This document shows, piece by piece, positions 9,182 through 19,825 of a stretch of DNA of 49,536 nt. A program made the position numbers and the translations under genes. Position 1 is the stretch's first letter, and each line of letters begins with the position of its first letter. The notes beneath the pieces were generated by a model that did no database searches, was not told the origin of the DNA, and saw nothing but the letters and a program-made list of their open reading frames with translations. This stretch comes from Alphaproteobacteria bacterium (GTDB lineage: Bacteria; Pseudomonadota; Alphaproteobacteria; Ferrovibrionales; Ferrovibrionaceae), in contig JAGXRD010000084.1 in the NCBI GenBank assembly GCA_018336035.1, forward strand, positions 1-49,536. The letters are read 5' to 3'.

Positions 9182-9198
9182 AGCGCGGCTGGGGCGCC

Positions 9199-9236
9199 TT
9201 CCACCGCCGCGCCTGAACGGCGCGGCCTGGGTGGAA
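9199..9236. terminator. Long hairpin between convergent genes
   Basis: TTCCACC (9199-9205) pairs with GGTGGAA (9230-9236), and inside it CCGCGCC (9207-9213) pairs with GGCGCGG (9219-9225) around a TGAAC loop. It lies between the convergent prmA and DUF1127 genes. The plus-strand stem is followed by A residues, not T, so neither direction has a classical U tract. It could still slow polymerase or protect 3' ends. Confidence 0.5.
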
Positions 9237-9250
9237 AAAAGTCGCCGCGC

Positions 9251-9772
9251 TTAGGCGGCGACGACGTCCTTGGCCTTCAGCACCTGAACCTTGGGCTGGC
9301 CGGCATCGTTCGACGCCTGGCCGGCGGCCACGGCATCCGACACCTTACCCGGGCGATGGATTTCGCCAGCGACGGCTGCGCGGATATCCGAGCGGCTGAG
9401 GCCCATATCATGCAGCGTGCGGTCGTCCAGGCTGCGCAGTTCGGCTTCCGCCACGGCGCGATTCCACAGGAAGGCGATTCGCTCCAGCACGGATCCGATG
9501 GCATTGCCGAGCATCTGGCCGGTCAGGGCGACGCGAACGTCTTTCGCGGGCACACCAAGTTCGATGAGGTCTTCGCGGCTGAAGCCGGCATCGGCCTGCA
9601 CGGCCGGCCGAGCGGTCAAAGCCTGCCAGCCGCGGGTCAGCATCGCGGCAACGGCGCGCGCACGGGCGCGACGGGCTTCGCGTTCCAGGGCGACATAGTC
9701 GGTCAGGCCCAGATACAGATAGGGGAGGCTGTTGAGGGTGTTGGGGGTCTTGGTAGCGCGCAGGGTCTGCAT
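9251..9772 (-). CDS. DUF1127 domain protein (long form)
   Basis: A 173-aa protein with the Arg-rich DUF1127 helix pair at about residues 95-140: LRSLDDRTLHDMGLSRSDI matches the family pattern L..LdD..L.DiGLsRsdI. The first 90 residues add a second helical, Arg/Ala-rich segment. The core of the family is usually about 50 aa, so this is an extended member. DUF1127 proteins are small, common in alphaproteobacteria, and at least some members are linked to RNA metabolism and to phosphate or nitrogen responses; the role of this one is unknown. A strong AAGGAGAT ribosome-binding site precedes the ATG. Its predicted promoter at 9866-9894 shares an operator-like element with the neighbouring paralogue. 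Confidence 0.8.
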   Translation of the reverse strand: MQTLRATKTPNTLNSLPYLYLGLTDYVALEREARRARARAVAAMLTRGWQALTARPAVQADAGFSREDLIELGVPAKDVRVALTGQMLGNAIGSVLERIAFLWNRAVAEAELRSLDDRTLHDMGLSRSDIRAAVAGEIHRPGKVSDAVAAGQASNDAGQPKVQVLKAKDVVAA

Positions 9773-9865
9773 GGCTATCTCCTTACGTTGGGATAAAGCG
9801 CGGACCCGGGTGTTCCTCAGCAGTGGCGTGTAGGCTTATATAAATACGTCAGCACCGCTGCCATT

Positions 9866-9894
9866 TATATTGCACTGCACTATCGACTTTGCAA
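9866..9894 (-). promoter_or_regulatory. Predicted promoter with TGCAGTGCA operator, long DUF1127 gene
   Basis: Read on the minus strand: -35 TTGCAA, a 17-bp spacer, -10 AATATA. The spacer end and the -10 overlap GTGCAGTGCAATAT, a 14-bp element that recurs exactly in the promoter of the second DUF1127 gene. Its core TGC-AGT-GCA is an inverted repeat (9871-9879). The expected transcript would have a leader of about 85 nt. Confidence 0.5.
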
Positions 9895-10039
9895 GCGCAA
9901 TATTGATAAATTTTTCAACAAATTCAATTATGTACAAAAAATGACCGTCTGCCCAATTTTTCCGCTCACGGATTAATCAGGCAAGCTTTGCAATCCTTTT
10001 GGAGCAGCCATGCGGATCGCGAATAGCTGCTCAAACGCA

Positions 10040-10076
10040 AAAGGCGCAGTCCCCAGAGACTGGGAACCACGCCTTT
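10040..10076 (-). terminator. Two-tier hairpin, candidate terminator of the short DUF1127 gene
   Basis: Outer arms AAAGGCG (10040-10046) and CGCCTTT (10070-10076) enclose CCCAG-AGA-CTGGG (10052-10064). Read on the minus strand the stem is followed by a short T-rich stretch (CGCCTTTTGCGTTT), giving a weak intrinsic terminator about 110 nt after the short DUF1127 stop. It might instead be the body of a small RNA. Confidence 0.4.
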
Positions 10077-10168
10077 CATCGCTCGGTCTGCCGGGACATC
10101 CGCTCCGTCCAACAGGGGGGAGGAGAAGACGGGGCGGTACGCGCCCCGGCACCGATGGGGGCTCGGTA

Positions 10169-10189
10169 AAGGCTTCTTGCGAAAGCCTT
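10169..10189 (-). terminator. Small hairpin spanning the stop of the short DUF1127 gene
   Basis: AAGGCTT (10169-10175) and AAGCCTT (10183-10189) pair around a 7-nt loop. The right arm includes most of the stop codon of the minus-strand gene. Only three T follow on the minus strand, so it is more likely a 3'-end stabiliser than an efficient terminator. Confidence 0.35.
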
Positions 10190-10547
10190 AGGCTGCGTGA
10201 CGCGGCACCAGGCGAACCACCTGGTCGGACACGGCATTCTCGTTCACCGCGGCGGCGACCGGACGCTCGATCAGGCCAGCAACGGCGGCCGGAATCTGCG
10301 AACGGCTCAGGCCGATGTCACGCAGCATGGCGTCGTCGAGGCCCTGCAGTTCGGCAAGCGCGCGCTGCTGGGCGAGGTAGGTCTTGCCGCGGGTGGCGAC
10401 CGACTTGAGGGCAACCCAGCCCTTGAAGATCAGGTCGGCAATGGCTTCGGCGCGGATACGACGCGCGTAGGCTTCAACTTCGGCCGGCGTCAGGGGCGCC
10501 AGGTTGGCCGGAAAGGCGAAAGCGGTCTGGTTGCGCAGGGTATTCAT
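10188..10547 (-). CDS. DUF1127 domain protein (short form)
   Basis: A 119-aa paralogue of the gene at 9251-9772. The DUF1127 segment is at about residues 60-95: LQGLDDAMLRDIGLSRSQIP. Both begin with a similar MxTLR N-terminus and both have an AEA-type basic helix before the motif, which supports an old tandem duplication. The ATG at 10547 is set by AAGGAAG upstream; a longer reading from 10616 would run through the predicted promoter element and is rejected. Function unknown. The shared promoter motif implies that both are switched together. Confidence 0.78.
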   Translation of the reverse strand: MNTLRNQTAFAFPANLAPLTPAEVEAYARRIRAEAIADLIFKGWVALKSVATRGKTYLAQQRALAELQGLDDAMLRDIGLSRSQIPAAVAGLIERPVAAAVNENAVSDQVVRLVPRHAA

Positions 10548-10601
10548 AGTAGTCTTCCTTTTCTGTGGTCCGGGCATCCTCTGCATCGCGGCCACGACCG
10601 G

Positions 10602-10630
10602 AATATTGCACTGCACCTATTAAAAATCAA
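10602..10630 (-). promoter_or_regulatory. Predicted promoter with TGCAGTGCA operator, short DUF1127 gene
   Basis: On the minus strand: -35 TTGATT, a 17-bp spacer, -10 AATATT, with GTGCAGTGCAATAT placed exactly as in the promoter at 9866-9894 (core 10607-10615). Same element, same spacing and same position relative to the -10 box, while flanking sequence differs. Leader of about 48 nt to the ATG. Confidence 0.5.
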
Positions 10631-10687
10631 TGACTTAGCTATGAGTTGTTTGCACACACAGCATTGCAGAAAGTGCATAGCTTGGTC

Positions 10688-10716
10688 TGGACGCGGCCCG
10701 GGAGAGGGCTCATAAT
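10688..10716 (+). promoter_or_regulatory. Predicted promoter of the aminopeptidase P gene
   Basis: TGGACG and CATAAT are separated by 17 bp, with the -10 about 27 nt before the ATG at 10743. A reasonable sigma-70-type match; no operator is obvious, though a 7-bp inverted repeat AGCTATG/CATAGCT (10637-10643, 10676-10682) lies upstream. Confidence 0.35.
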
Positions 10717-10742
10717 TCGCAAATACCGCAACGGGTTAGACC

Positions 10743-12749
10743 ATGACACTGCATCAGCCTGCCCCCCTTTCCACCCTGCTGGCCGATATGCCCGCGATGC
10801 TTACAGATTGGTTACGCGGGATTGCCGCCGCCCCCAAAGTCTTTGGCGGCTTCCCCGGGCTGAGCCTGCTGCCGGCCGCCCTGCCGATGGACCGCAGCAA
10901 GGCGGAAAGCCTGGTGGCCGAACTGGCGGCGCGCTATGCCGCCGCCATCGAGGATCGCGCTGCCGTCCCGGCCCGCCTCGCCGCCTTGCGCGCCGAACTG
11001 AAACAGCGCGGCCTCGCCGGGCTGATCCTGCCGCTGACCGATGAATATCAGAGCGAATATCTGCCGATGCGGGCCCAGCGCCTGACCTGGCTGACCGGCT
11101 TCACCGGCTCGGCCGGCACCACTGTGGTGCTGCTCGACAAGGCCGGCGTGTGGAGCGACGGCCGCTATACCCTGCAGCTCGATGCGCAAGTGGATGGCAC
11201 GCTGTTCGAGCGGCTGCATATCACCGACAGTCCGCCGACCGACTGGCTCAAGGCCAGTCTGAAAAAAGGCGAACGCTTCGCCTATGATCCCTGGCTGCAT
11301 ACCGAAGCCGGCGTGAAGCGGCTGAGCGATGCCTGCGCGGCGGCCGGCGCCGAACTGGTGGCCGTGGACGACAATCCGCTGGATGCCGTGTGGACCGACC
11401 AGCCGCCGCCGCCGCTCGGCCCCGTGCGCGTGCAGGACCTGGCGCTGACCGGCCTGTCATCGGTCGAGAAACGCACCAGCATCGCCGGCATCGTCAAAGC
11501 CAATGGCGCCGATGCCGTGGCGCTGACCCTGCCGGAATCGATTGCCTGGCTGCTGAATATCCGCGGCAGCGACGTGCCGCACACGCCGCTTCCGCTCTCC
11601 ATGGCCGTGCTGCACAGCAATGGCAGCGTCGATCTCTATATCGATGGCCGCAAGCTGGACGATGCCGTGCGCAAGCATATCGGCGATGTGCGCCTGCATG
11701 ACGCTGCCGCCTTCCCCGAGGCATTGACCAAACTGGGCCAGGCCGGCAAGTGCGTGCAGGTCGATCCCAATACGGCCGCCGTTTATGTGCTGCAGCGCCT
11801 GGAAGCGGCCGGCGCCAAGCTGGTGCGCAGCGAAGATCCCTGCCTGCTGCCGAAAGCCTGCAAGACCGCGGCCGAACTGGAGGGCACCCGCGCCGCGCAT
11901 CGTCGCGATGGCGCGGCGGTTAGCAAATTCCTCTGCTGGCTCGATGCGAATGCCACGAAGGGCGATGGCATCGACGAGATCGCGGCGGTCGAGAAGCTGC
12001 AAGGCTTCCGCCGCCTGTCGAACGAGTTGCGCGACCTGTCGTTCAGCACGATCTCGGGCGCCGGCTCGAATGGCGCCATCGTGCATTACCGCGTGACGCC
12101 GGCGACCAACAAGACACTCGAACCGGGCAATCTTTATCTGGTGGATAGCGGCGGCCAGTATCCCGACGGCACCACCGACATCACTCGCACCATTGCAGTG
12201 GGCGAGCCGACCGCAGAAATGCGCGACCGCTATACCCGCGTGCTGAAAGGCCATCTCGCCATCGCCACGGCGAAATTCCCCGAAGGCACCTCGGGCCAGC
12301 AGCTCGACTCGCTGGCGCGCAAGCCGCTCTGGGAGATCGGCCTCGATTTCGACCACGGCACCGGCCATGGCGTCGGCGCGTATCTGTCGGTGCATGAAGG
12401 CCCGCAGCGCATCGCCAAGGCGGGCAGCCCGGTGCCGCTCAAGCCCGGCATGATCATTTCCAACGAACCGGGCTACTACAAGACCGGCGGCTATGGCATC
12501 CGCATCGAGAATCTGGTCGTGGTGCGGGTCGAGGCTGAGAAGACCGAAAGCGGCAAACGCTGGTTCAGCTTCGAGACCATCACGCGCGCACCCTATGACC
12601 GCCGCCTGATCGAACTCTCGCTGCTGACGGCCGAGGAAATCGCCTGGGTCGATGCCTATCACGCGCTGGTCTGGCAGGATGTCGCCGATCATGTCGACGA
12701 GACGACGCGCGCCTGGCTCAAGCAGGCGACCGCACCTTTAAGCGCTTAA
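10743..12749 (+). CDS. pepP: Xaa-Pro aminopeptidase (M24B family)
   Basis: A dinuclear metallopeptidase that removes an N-terminal residue ahead of proline; cytoplasmic. 668 aa in the three-domain long form, with two creatinase-type N-terminal domains and a C-terminal pita-bread catalytic domain. Metal ligands are visible: Asp in LVDSGGQYPDGTTD (near 467 and 478), His in HGTGHGVG (near 540), Glu in NEPGYYKTGGYG (near 574) and Glu in RIENLV. The N-terminus carries about 75 residues before the first conserved block (LPLTDEYQSEYLP), more than most homologues, so the true start may be a later ATG at residue 18 or 50. Followed after 25 bp by the RraA-family gene, probably on one transcript. Confidence 0.92.
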   Translation: MTLHQPAPLSTLLADMPAMLTDWLRGIAAAPKVFGGFPGLSLLPAALPMDRSKAESLVAELAARYAAAIEDRAAVPARLAALRAELKQRGLAGLILPLTDEYQSEYLPMRAQRLTWLTGFTGSAGTTVVLLDKAGVWSDGRYTLQLDAQVDGTLFERLHITDSPPTDWLKASLKKGERFAYDPWLHTEAGVKRLSDACAAAGAELVAVDDNPLDAVWTDQPPPPLGPVRVQDLALTGLSSVEKRTSIAGIVKANGADAVALTLPESIAWLLNIRGSDVPHTPLPLSMAVLHSNGSVDLYIDGRKLDDAVRKHIGDVRLHDAAAFPEALTKLGQAGKCVQVDPNTAAVYVLQRLEAAGAKLVRSEDPCLLPKACKTAAELEGTRAAHRRDGAAVSKFLCWLDANATKGDGIDEIAAVEKLQGFRRLSNELRDLSFSTISGAGSNGAIVHYRVTPATNKTLEPGNLYLVDSGGQYPDGTTDITRTIAVGEPTAEMRDRYTRVLKGHLAIATAKFPEGTSGQQLDSLARKPLWEIGLDFDHGTGHGVGAYLSVHEGPQRIAKAGSPVPLKPGMIISNEPGYYKTGGYGIRIENLVVVRVEAEKTESGKRWFSFETITRAPYDRRLIELSLLTAEEIAWVDAYHALVWQDVADHVDETTRAWLKQATAPLSA

Positions 12750-12774
12750 AGATAACAACGGGAGAGAGACGAGT

Positions 12775-13470
12775 ATGCTCGACGCACGCATCAAGGCTGC
12801 GCTGGAACTGATCACCACCGCCACGCTGACCACCGTTCTGCTGAAGAAGGGCCTGCGCAATGTCTGGATCCGCGGCTCGCGGCCACTGACCCCTCAGAGC
12901 AAGCGTATCGTCGGCGAAGCCTTTACCTTGCGTTTCGTGCCGGCGCGCGAAGACCTTGCCACCCCGGCCAGCTGGGCCTCGCCGCGCAGCACGCGCGGCG
13001 CCATCGAGGATATGCCGGAAGGCTGCATCGCCGTGGTCGATGCCATGGGCATCACCGATGCCGGCATCTTCGGCGACATTCTCTGCGCGCGCATGCAGAA
13101 GCGCGGCGTGGCGGCATTGGTGACCGACGGCGTGGTGCGCGATGTGGCCGGCGTGATCGGCACGAATCTCCCCGTGTGGTGCGATGGTGCGGCGGCACCG
13201 CCCTCTGTCGCCGGCCTGACCTTCGTGAACTGGCAGGAGCCGATCGGCTGCGGCGGCGTCGCGGTCTATCCCGGCGATGTGATCGTGCTGGATGCCGATG
13301 GCGCGGTGCTGATCCCGCAGGCGATGGTGGAAGAGGTCACCAAGGAAGCCATCGAGCAGGAAAAGCTCGAAACCTGGATCATGGGTGAGATCGACAAGGG
13401 CGTGCCGCTGCCGGGTCTGTATCCGCCCAATGCCGAGACCAAGGCGCGCTACGAAAAAGAAACGAAGTAA
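12775..13470 (+). CDS. RraA-family protein
   Basis: A 231-aa member of the RraA / 4-hydroxy-4-methyl-2-oxoglutarate aldolase fold. Motifs: GEAFTLRF, IAVVDAMGITDAGIFGDILCARMQKRG and the metal-site segment TDGVVRD near residue 120, then CGGVAVYPGDVIVLDADGAV. Relatives are annotated either as inhibitors of RNase E or as aldolases/decarboxylases of 2-oxo acids; the conserved G-x-x-R-D-like site suits a divalent-metal enzyme. The context next to a peptidase does not decide. A GGGAGAGAG ribosome-binding site precedes the ATG. Its TAA stop directly abuts the stop of the convergent exonuclease gene with no spacer. Confidence 0.85.
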   Translation: MLDARIKAALELITTATLTTVLLKKGLRNVWIRGSRPLTPQSKRIVGEAFTLRFVPAREDLATPASWASPRSTRGAIEDMPEGCIAVVDAMGITDAGIFGDILCARMQKRGVAALVTDGVVRDVAGVIGTNLPVWCDGAAAPPSVAGLTFVNWQEPIGCGGVAVYPGDVIVLDADGAVLIPQAMVEEVTKEAIEQEKLETWIMGEIDKGVPLPGLYPPNAETKARYEKETK

Positions 13471-14160
13471 TTAAATCTGTCGCAGCCAGCGTGGCAGGCG
13501 TGCCCTGCCACGCTGGCTGGCGCGATCACGGAGCGTTGTGCAGCTTTCGTGATAGTCCGGCTCCAGCCGGCCGGGCTTGATGCTCCAGCGCGGCAGCGCC
13601 TCCGTGATATGCGCCACGCCGGCCTCGCTGGCCGCGCGCAGCGCGATGCCGGCGCAGGCGGCCGCATCGCTGTCCGCAGCATGGTGGCGTAGCTCCAGCC
13701 CGAGATGGGTCGCCATATTCGCCAGACCATAGCCTTCCAGACCCGGCCAGGCGGCGCGCGCGATTTTCACCGTGCAGAGATACGACAGCGTCGGCCAGGG
13801 CTGGCCGTAATGCGTCAATGCCGCGCGCAGCACACCGATATCGAAGGGCGCGTTATGCGCCAGCAGCAGCGGCACGGCCTCTAGATGCGGCAGCAACTCG
13901 TCCCAGATCGCGGGGAATTCCGGCTCATCCTCGACATGATAGGGATAGATGCCGTGGATGCCGATGAAGCTGGGTGCGAAGCGCATGTCATGCGGCCGGA
14001 TCAAGCGATGCGCCACATGGCTGACCTGCCCGTCCCTGATCCAGGCGAGGCCAATCGAGCAGATATTGCCCGGTGTGCCGCTGGCGGTTTCGAAATCCAG
14101 CGCGATGGCCGTCGCGCCGGCCGTGGCCTCCAGACTAGGAATCTGGAACTGCTCATGCAT
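13471..14160 (-). CDS. DnaQ-like 3'-5' exonuclease
   Basis: A 229-aa DEDDh exonuclease related to the epsilon subunit of DNA polymerase III but not the main DnaQ. Exo I is ALDFETAS near residue 20, Exo II is LLAHNAPFDIGVL near 105, and Exo III is the HHAADSDAAAC segment near 160 with the general-base His and Asp. It starts 4 bp after the ligA stop, at the end of bamD-recN-ligA, which suits a repair or processing role. A perfect 16-bp inverted repeat is embedded in its last 12 codons. Confidence 0.88.
   Translation of the reverse strand: MHEQFQIPSLEATAGATAIALDFETASGTPGNICSIGLAWIRDGQVSHVAHRLIRPHDMRFAPSFIGIHGIYPYHVEDEPEFPAIWDELLPHLEAVPLLLAHNAPFDIGVLRAALTHYGQPWPTLSYLCTVKIARAAWPGLEGYGLANMATHLGLELRHHAADSDAAACAGIALRAASEAGVAHITEALPRWSIKPGRLEPDYHESCTTLRDRASQRGRARLPRWLRQI
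13483..13519. terminator. Perfect 16-bp hairpin inside the exonuclease 3' end
   Basis: CAGCCAGCGTGGCAGG (13483-13498) and its exact complement (13504-13519) flank a 5-nt loop. It begins 12 bp after the RraA-family stop and lies within the coding end of the convergent exonuclease gene. There is no T run on the plus strand and only a broken one (GATTTAATTA) on the minus strand. A likely bidirectional transcript-end structure placed in coding DNA because the two genes have no spacer. Confidence 0.55.
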
Positions 14161-14164
14161 CGGC

Positions 14165-17960
<3,796 letters not shown>

Positions 17961-17979
17961 GAATGGGCTGCGCGCTGCG

Positions 17980-18834
17980 TCAGAAGATATTCCACCAGGA
18001 CTTCTTTTCCGCAGGCGAAGACGCCGTCGGAACTTCCTGGCCGGTCACCAGCGTATAGGTGTCGACATACCATTCGCTGCCCGGATAGTTGTAGCCGAGC
18101 ACGGCGGCAACATTCTGCGCCTCTTCCAGCACACCAAGAGTCATATAGGCCTCGGCCAGGCGATGCAGCGCCTCGGGCACATGCGTGGTGGTCTGGTATT
18201 TCTCGACCACCGTCTTGAAGCGGTTGATCGCCGCGATCTGCTGGTTCTGGCGCAGATAGTAGCGACCGATGGTCATTTCCTTGCCGGCGAGATGGTCGCG
18301 CGTCAGGTCGATCTTCAGCCGCGCGTCGCGGGCATATTCGCTGCTGGGATACCGGCGCACCACTTCTTCCAGCGCGCTGAGCGCCTGCTGGGTGATCTTC
18401 TGGTCGCGGCCCACATCGGTGATCTGTTCGTAATACGACACTGCCACCAGATAATAGGCATAGGGCGTTTCCTTGCTGCCGGGATGCAGCTGGATGAATC
18501 GCTCGGCCGCCGAAATGGCGTCGGTGTACATGTTCTTCTGATAGTAGGAATAGGCTGCCATCAGCTGGGCCTTGTTGGCCCAGACCGAGTAAGGATGCTG
18601 GCGCTCGACCTCGTCGAAGCCCTTGGCCGCGACTTCCCATTCGCTGGCCGCCATCGCATCCATCGCCCGGTTGTACAGCTCCTCGACCGGGCGCTCGACA
18701 TAGGGCGCGTCCTTGTTGCCGCAGGCGGCGACCAGCAGCGTCAGGAGCAGGGCTGAGGCGAGGCGCCGCGCGGTCGGAACCAGCCGCGACGAATCCAGTT
18801 TGGCGAGCACATGCATGACTGGATTCTGTGACAT
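17980..18834 (-). CDS. bamD: Outer membrane assembly factor BamD (lipoprotein)
   Basis: Essential lipoprotein of the BAM complex that folds beta-barrel proteins into the outer membrane. 284 aa: an N-terminal lipoprotein signal with lipobox LVAAC near residue 38, then tetratricopeptide repeats (the LYNRAMDAMAASEWEVAAKGFDEV type of unit, repeated through residue 240). The ATG at 18834 follows a GAGGGGGGG purine run. It heads the bamD-recN-ligA-exonuclease run and is divergent from the XRE regulator across 450 bp. Confidence 0.95.
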   Translation of the reverse strand: MSQNPVMHVLAKLDSSRLVPTARRLASALLLTLLVAACGNKDAPYVERPVEELYNRAMDAMAASEWEVAAKGFDEVERQHPYSVWANKAQLMAAYSYYQKNMYTDAISAAERFIQLHPGSKETPYAYYLVAVSYYEQITDVGRDQKITQQALSALEEVVRRYPSSEYARDARLKIDLTRDHLAGKEMTIGRYYLRQNQQIAAINRFKTVVEKYQTTTHVPEALHRLAEAYMTLGVLEEAQNVAAVLGYNYPGSEWYVDTYTLVTGQEVPTASSPAEKKSWWNIF

Positions 18835-19287
18835 GCCCCCCCCTCAAAATCAAGATTGGGCCTTATGACGATTGGGAAAATCCGGCGCGCGCCGGAGTTA
18901 TGATCCATTGCCCCTCTCGCGTGAGAATAGCCCCGAAGGACGAAGCTTGGCCGTGTGGACTACGCCTTTTGAACGGCGGGTTGGGGGCAACTTTGCTATC
19001 TATCTATTATTGCTGTACTTTTTACCTGTGGTTGCGGCTTATACTTCTGAACGATTTCCACAGGCATCGAATTCGCCTATTACATGTGTCGTTACCCGGT
19101 TTTGTACGGTTTCCGCTTGGGGTCAATCCCGCGCCGCGAGTAGCTGCGGCGGCCGACGCGGTCAGAAAAGTACGAAATTTCAGCCAGCCGGCAGGGAACG
19201 AAGTGTCCCGCGAGCGCCGGTTGAACCGGATCAAGGGCATAGATATAGAGGCCAGCCGGTAGCTCCGGCCCACTATGAGGTGATTCA
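18835..19287. other. Divergent intergenic region between bamD and the XRE regulator
   Basis: About 450 bp with no credible gene; short open frames here lack ribosome-binding sites and conserved features. It contains a 16-bp perfect palindrome TCCGGCGCGCGCCGGA (18881-18896) on the bamD side, an AT-richer stretch around 18990-19100, and on the right the predicted promoter of the XRE gene. The length is unusual for this compact window and suggests regulatory content in both directions. Confidence 0.5.
19217..19249 (+). promoter_or_regulatory. Predicted promoter of the XRE gene with palindrome on the -35
   Basis: TTGAAC (19221-19226), a 17-bp spacer, TATAGA (19244-19249): one of the best sigma-70-type matches in the window. 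A 13-bp palindrome CCGGTT-g-AACCGG (19217-19229) is centred on the -35, a natural place for a repressor, perhaps the XRE protein itself. Confidence 0.5.
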
Positions 19288-19698
19288 ATGGGTAAAATCG
19301 CAACACGCGTCGACGAGTATGTGGGTGAGCGTATCCGCGCCCGCCGCACCGAACTCGGCCTGACCCAGGAAGAACTGGCCAACTCGCTGAAGATTTCCTA
19401 CCAGCAGGTGCAGAAATACGAGACCGGCGCCAATCGCGTCAGCGCCGGCCGCCTGTTCGAGATCGCCCAGCGCCTGCAGGTCGACATGGCCTATTTCTTC
19501 GAGGGCCTGGAAGCCCGCCTGGAGAGCCGTCCGCTGGAGCATGGCGGCAAGAACCGCTCGACCATCGAACTGGTGCGCAACTTCAGCGACATCGAAGACA
19601 ACACGATCCGCTCAGCCGTGGCCGGCCTGATCAAGAGCATCGCCAGCCGCTACAAGGACGAAGAACTCGACGCTGCCGCCCCTCAGCAACAGAGCTGA
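19288..19698 (+). CDS. XRE-family helix-turn-helix regulator
   Basis: A 136-aa DNA-binding protein. The XRE/Cro helix-turn-helix covers about residues 13-67 (IRARRTELGLTQEELANSL then SYQQVQKYETGANRVSAGRL). The remaining 70 residues are charged and helical with no enzymatic domain. A GAGGTGA ribosome-binding site fixes the ATG. It sits alone on the plus strand between lpxC and bamD, interrupting what is otherwise a minus-strand block, and is followed by a strong terminator. Targets are unknown; the long divergent bamD upstream region and its own promoter palindrome are the obvious candidates. Confidence 0.88.
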   Translation: MGKIATRVDEYVGERIRARRTELGLTQEELANSLKISYQQVQKYETGANRVSAGRLFEIAQRLQVDMAYFFEGLEARLESRPLEHGGKNRSTIELVRNFSDIEDNTIRSAVAGLIKSIASRYKDEELDAAAPQQQS

Positions 19699-19718
19699 CA
19701 CGCCAGCATATCCGGTAC

Positions 19719-19747
19719 AAAAAAGCCCCGCGTAAGCGGGGCTTTTT
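19719..19747 (+). terminator. Intrinsic terminator after the XRE gene
   Basis: GCCCCGC-gtaa-GCGGGGC followed by TTTTT on the plus strand and preceded by six A, so it can work in both directions. It lies about 25 bp after the XRE stop. Confidence 0.9.
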
Positions 19748-19772
19748 CTTGTCTGAGCGGCAGCTTTAAACG

Positions 19773-19802
19773 AAAAAAAAGCCCCGCTTGCGCGGGGCTT
19801 TT
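19773..19802 (-). terminator. Intrinsic terminator after lpxC
   Basis: The same GCCCCGC/GCGGGGC stem as the neighbouring terminator with a different loop (TTGC on the plus strand). On the minus strand it is followed by eight T, 24 bp after the lpxC stop. The two terminators stand back to back between convergent genes. Confidence 0.9.
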
Positions 19803-19825
19803 CGGTATTCGATGACGAGCGTCGA

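Larger units (their letters stand above)
9773..10187. other. Intergenic region between the two DUF1127 genes
   Basis: About 415 bp without a convincing gene. The left part (about 9830-10005) is strikingly AT-rich against its surroundings and holds the predicted promoter of the long DUF1127 gene. The right part holds two hairpins (10040-10076 and 10169-10189) downstream of the short DUF1127 gene. An open frame of 132 codons from 10010 is Arg/Gly/Pro-rich, lacks a ribosome-binding site and runs antisense into the short DUF1127 gene, so it is not called. A small RNA here is possible but not shown. Confidence 0.5.

Noticed and set aside
10010-10408. A 132-codon plus-strand frame between the DUF1127 genes
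   Set aside because: Mostly Arg/Gly/Pro, no ribosome-binding site, and its second half is antisense to the short DUF1127 gene.
18828-19363. Open frames of about 100-160 codons in the bamD-XRE spacer, both strands
   Set aside because: No ribosome-binding sites, odd composition, and they overlap the XRE promoter and start.
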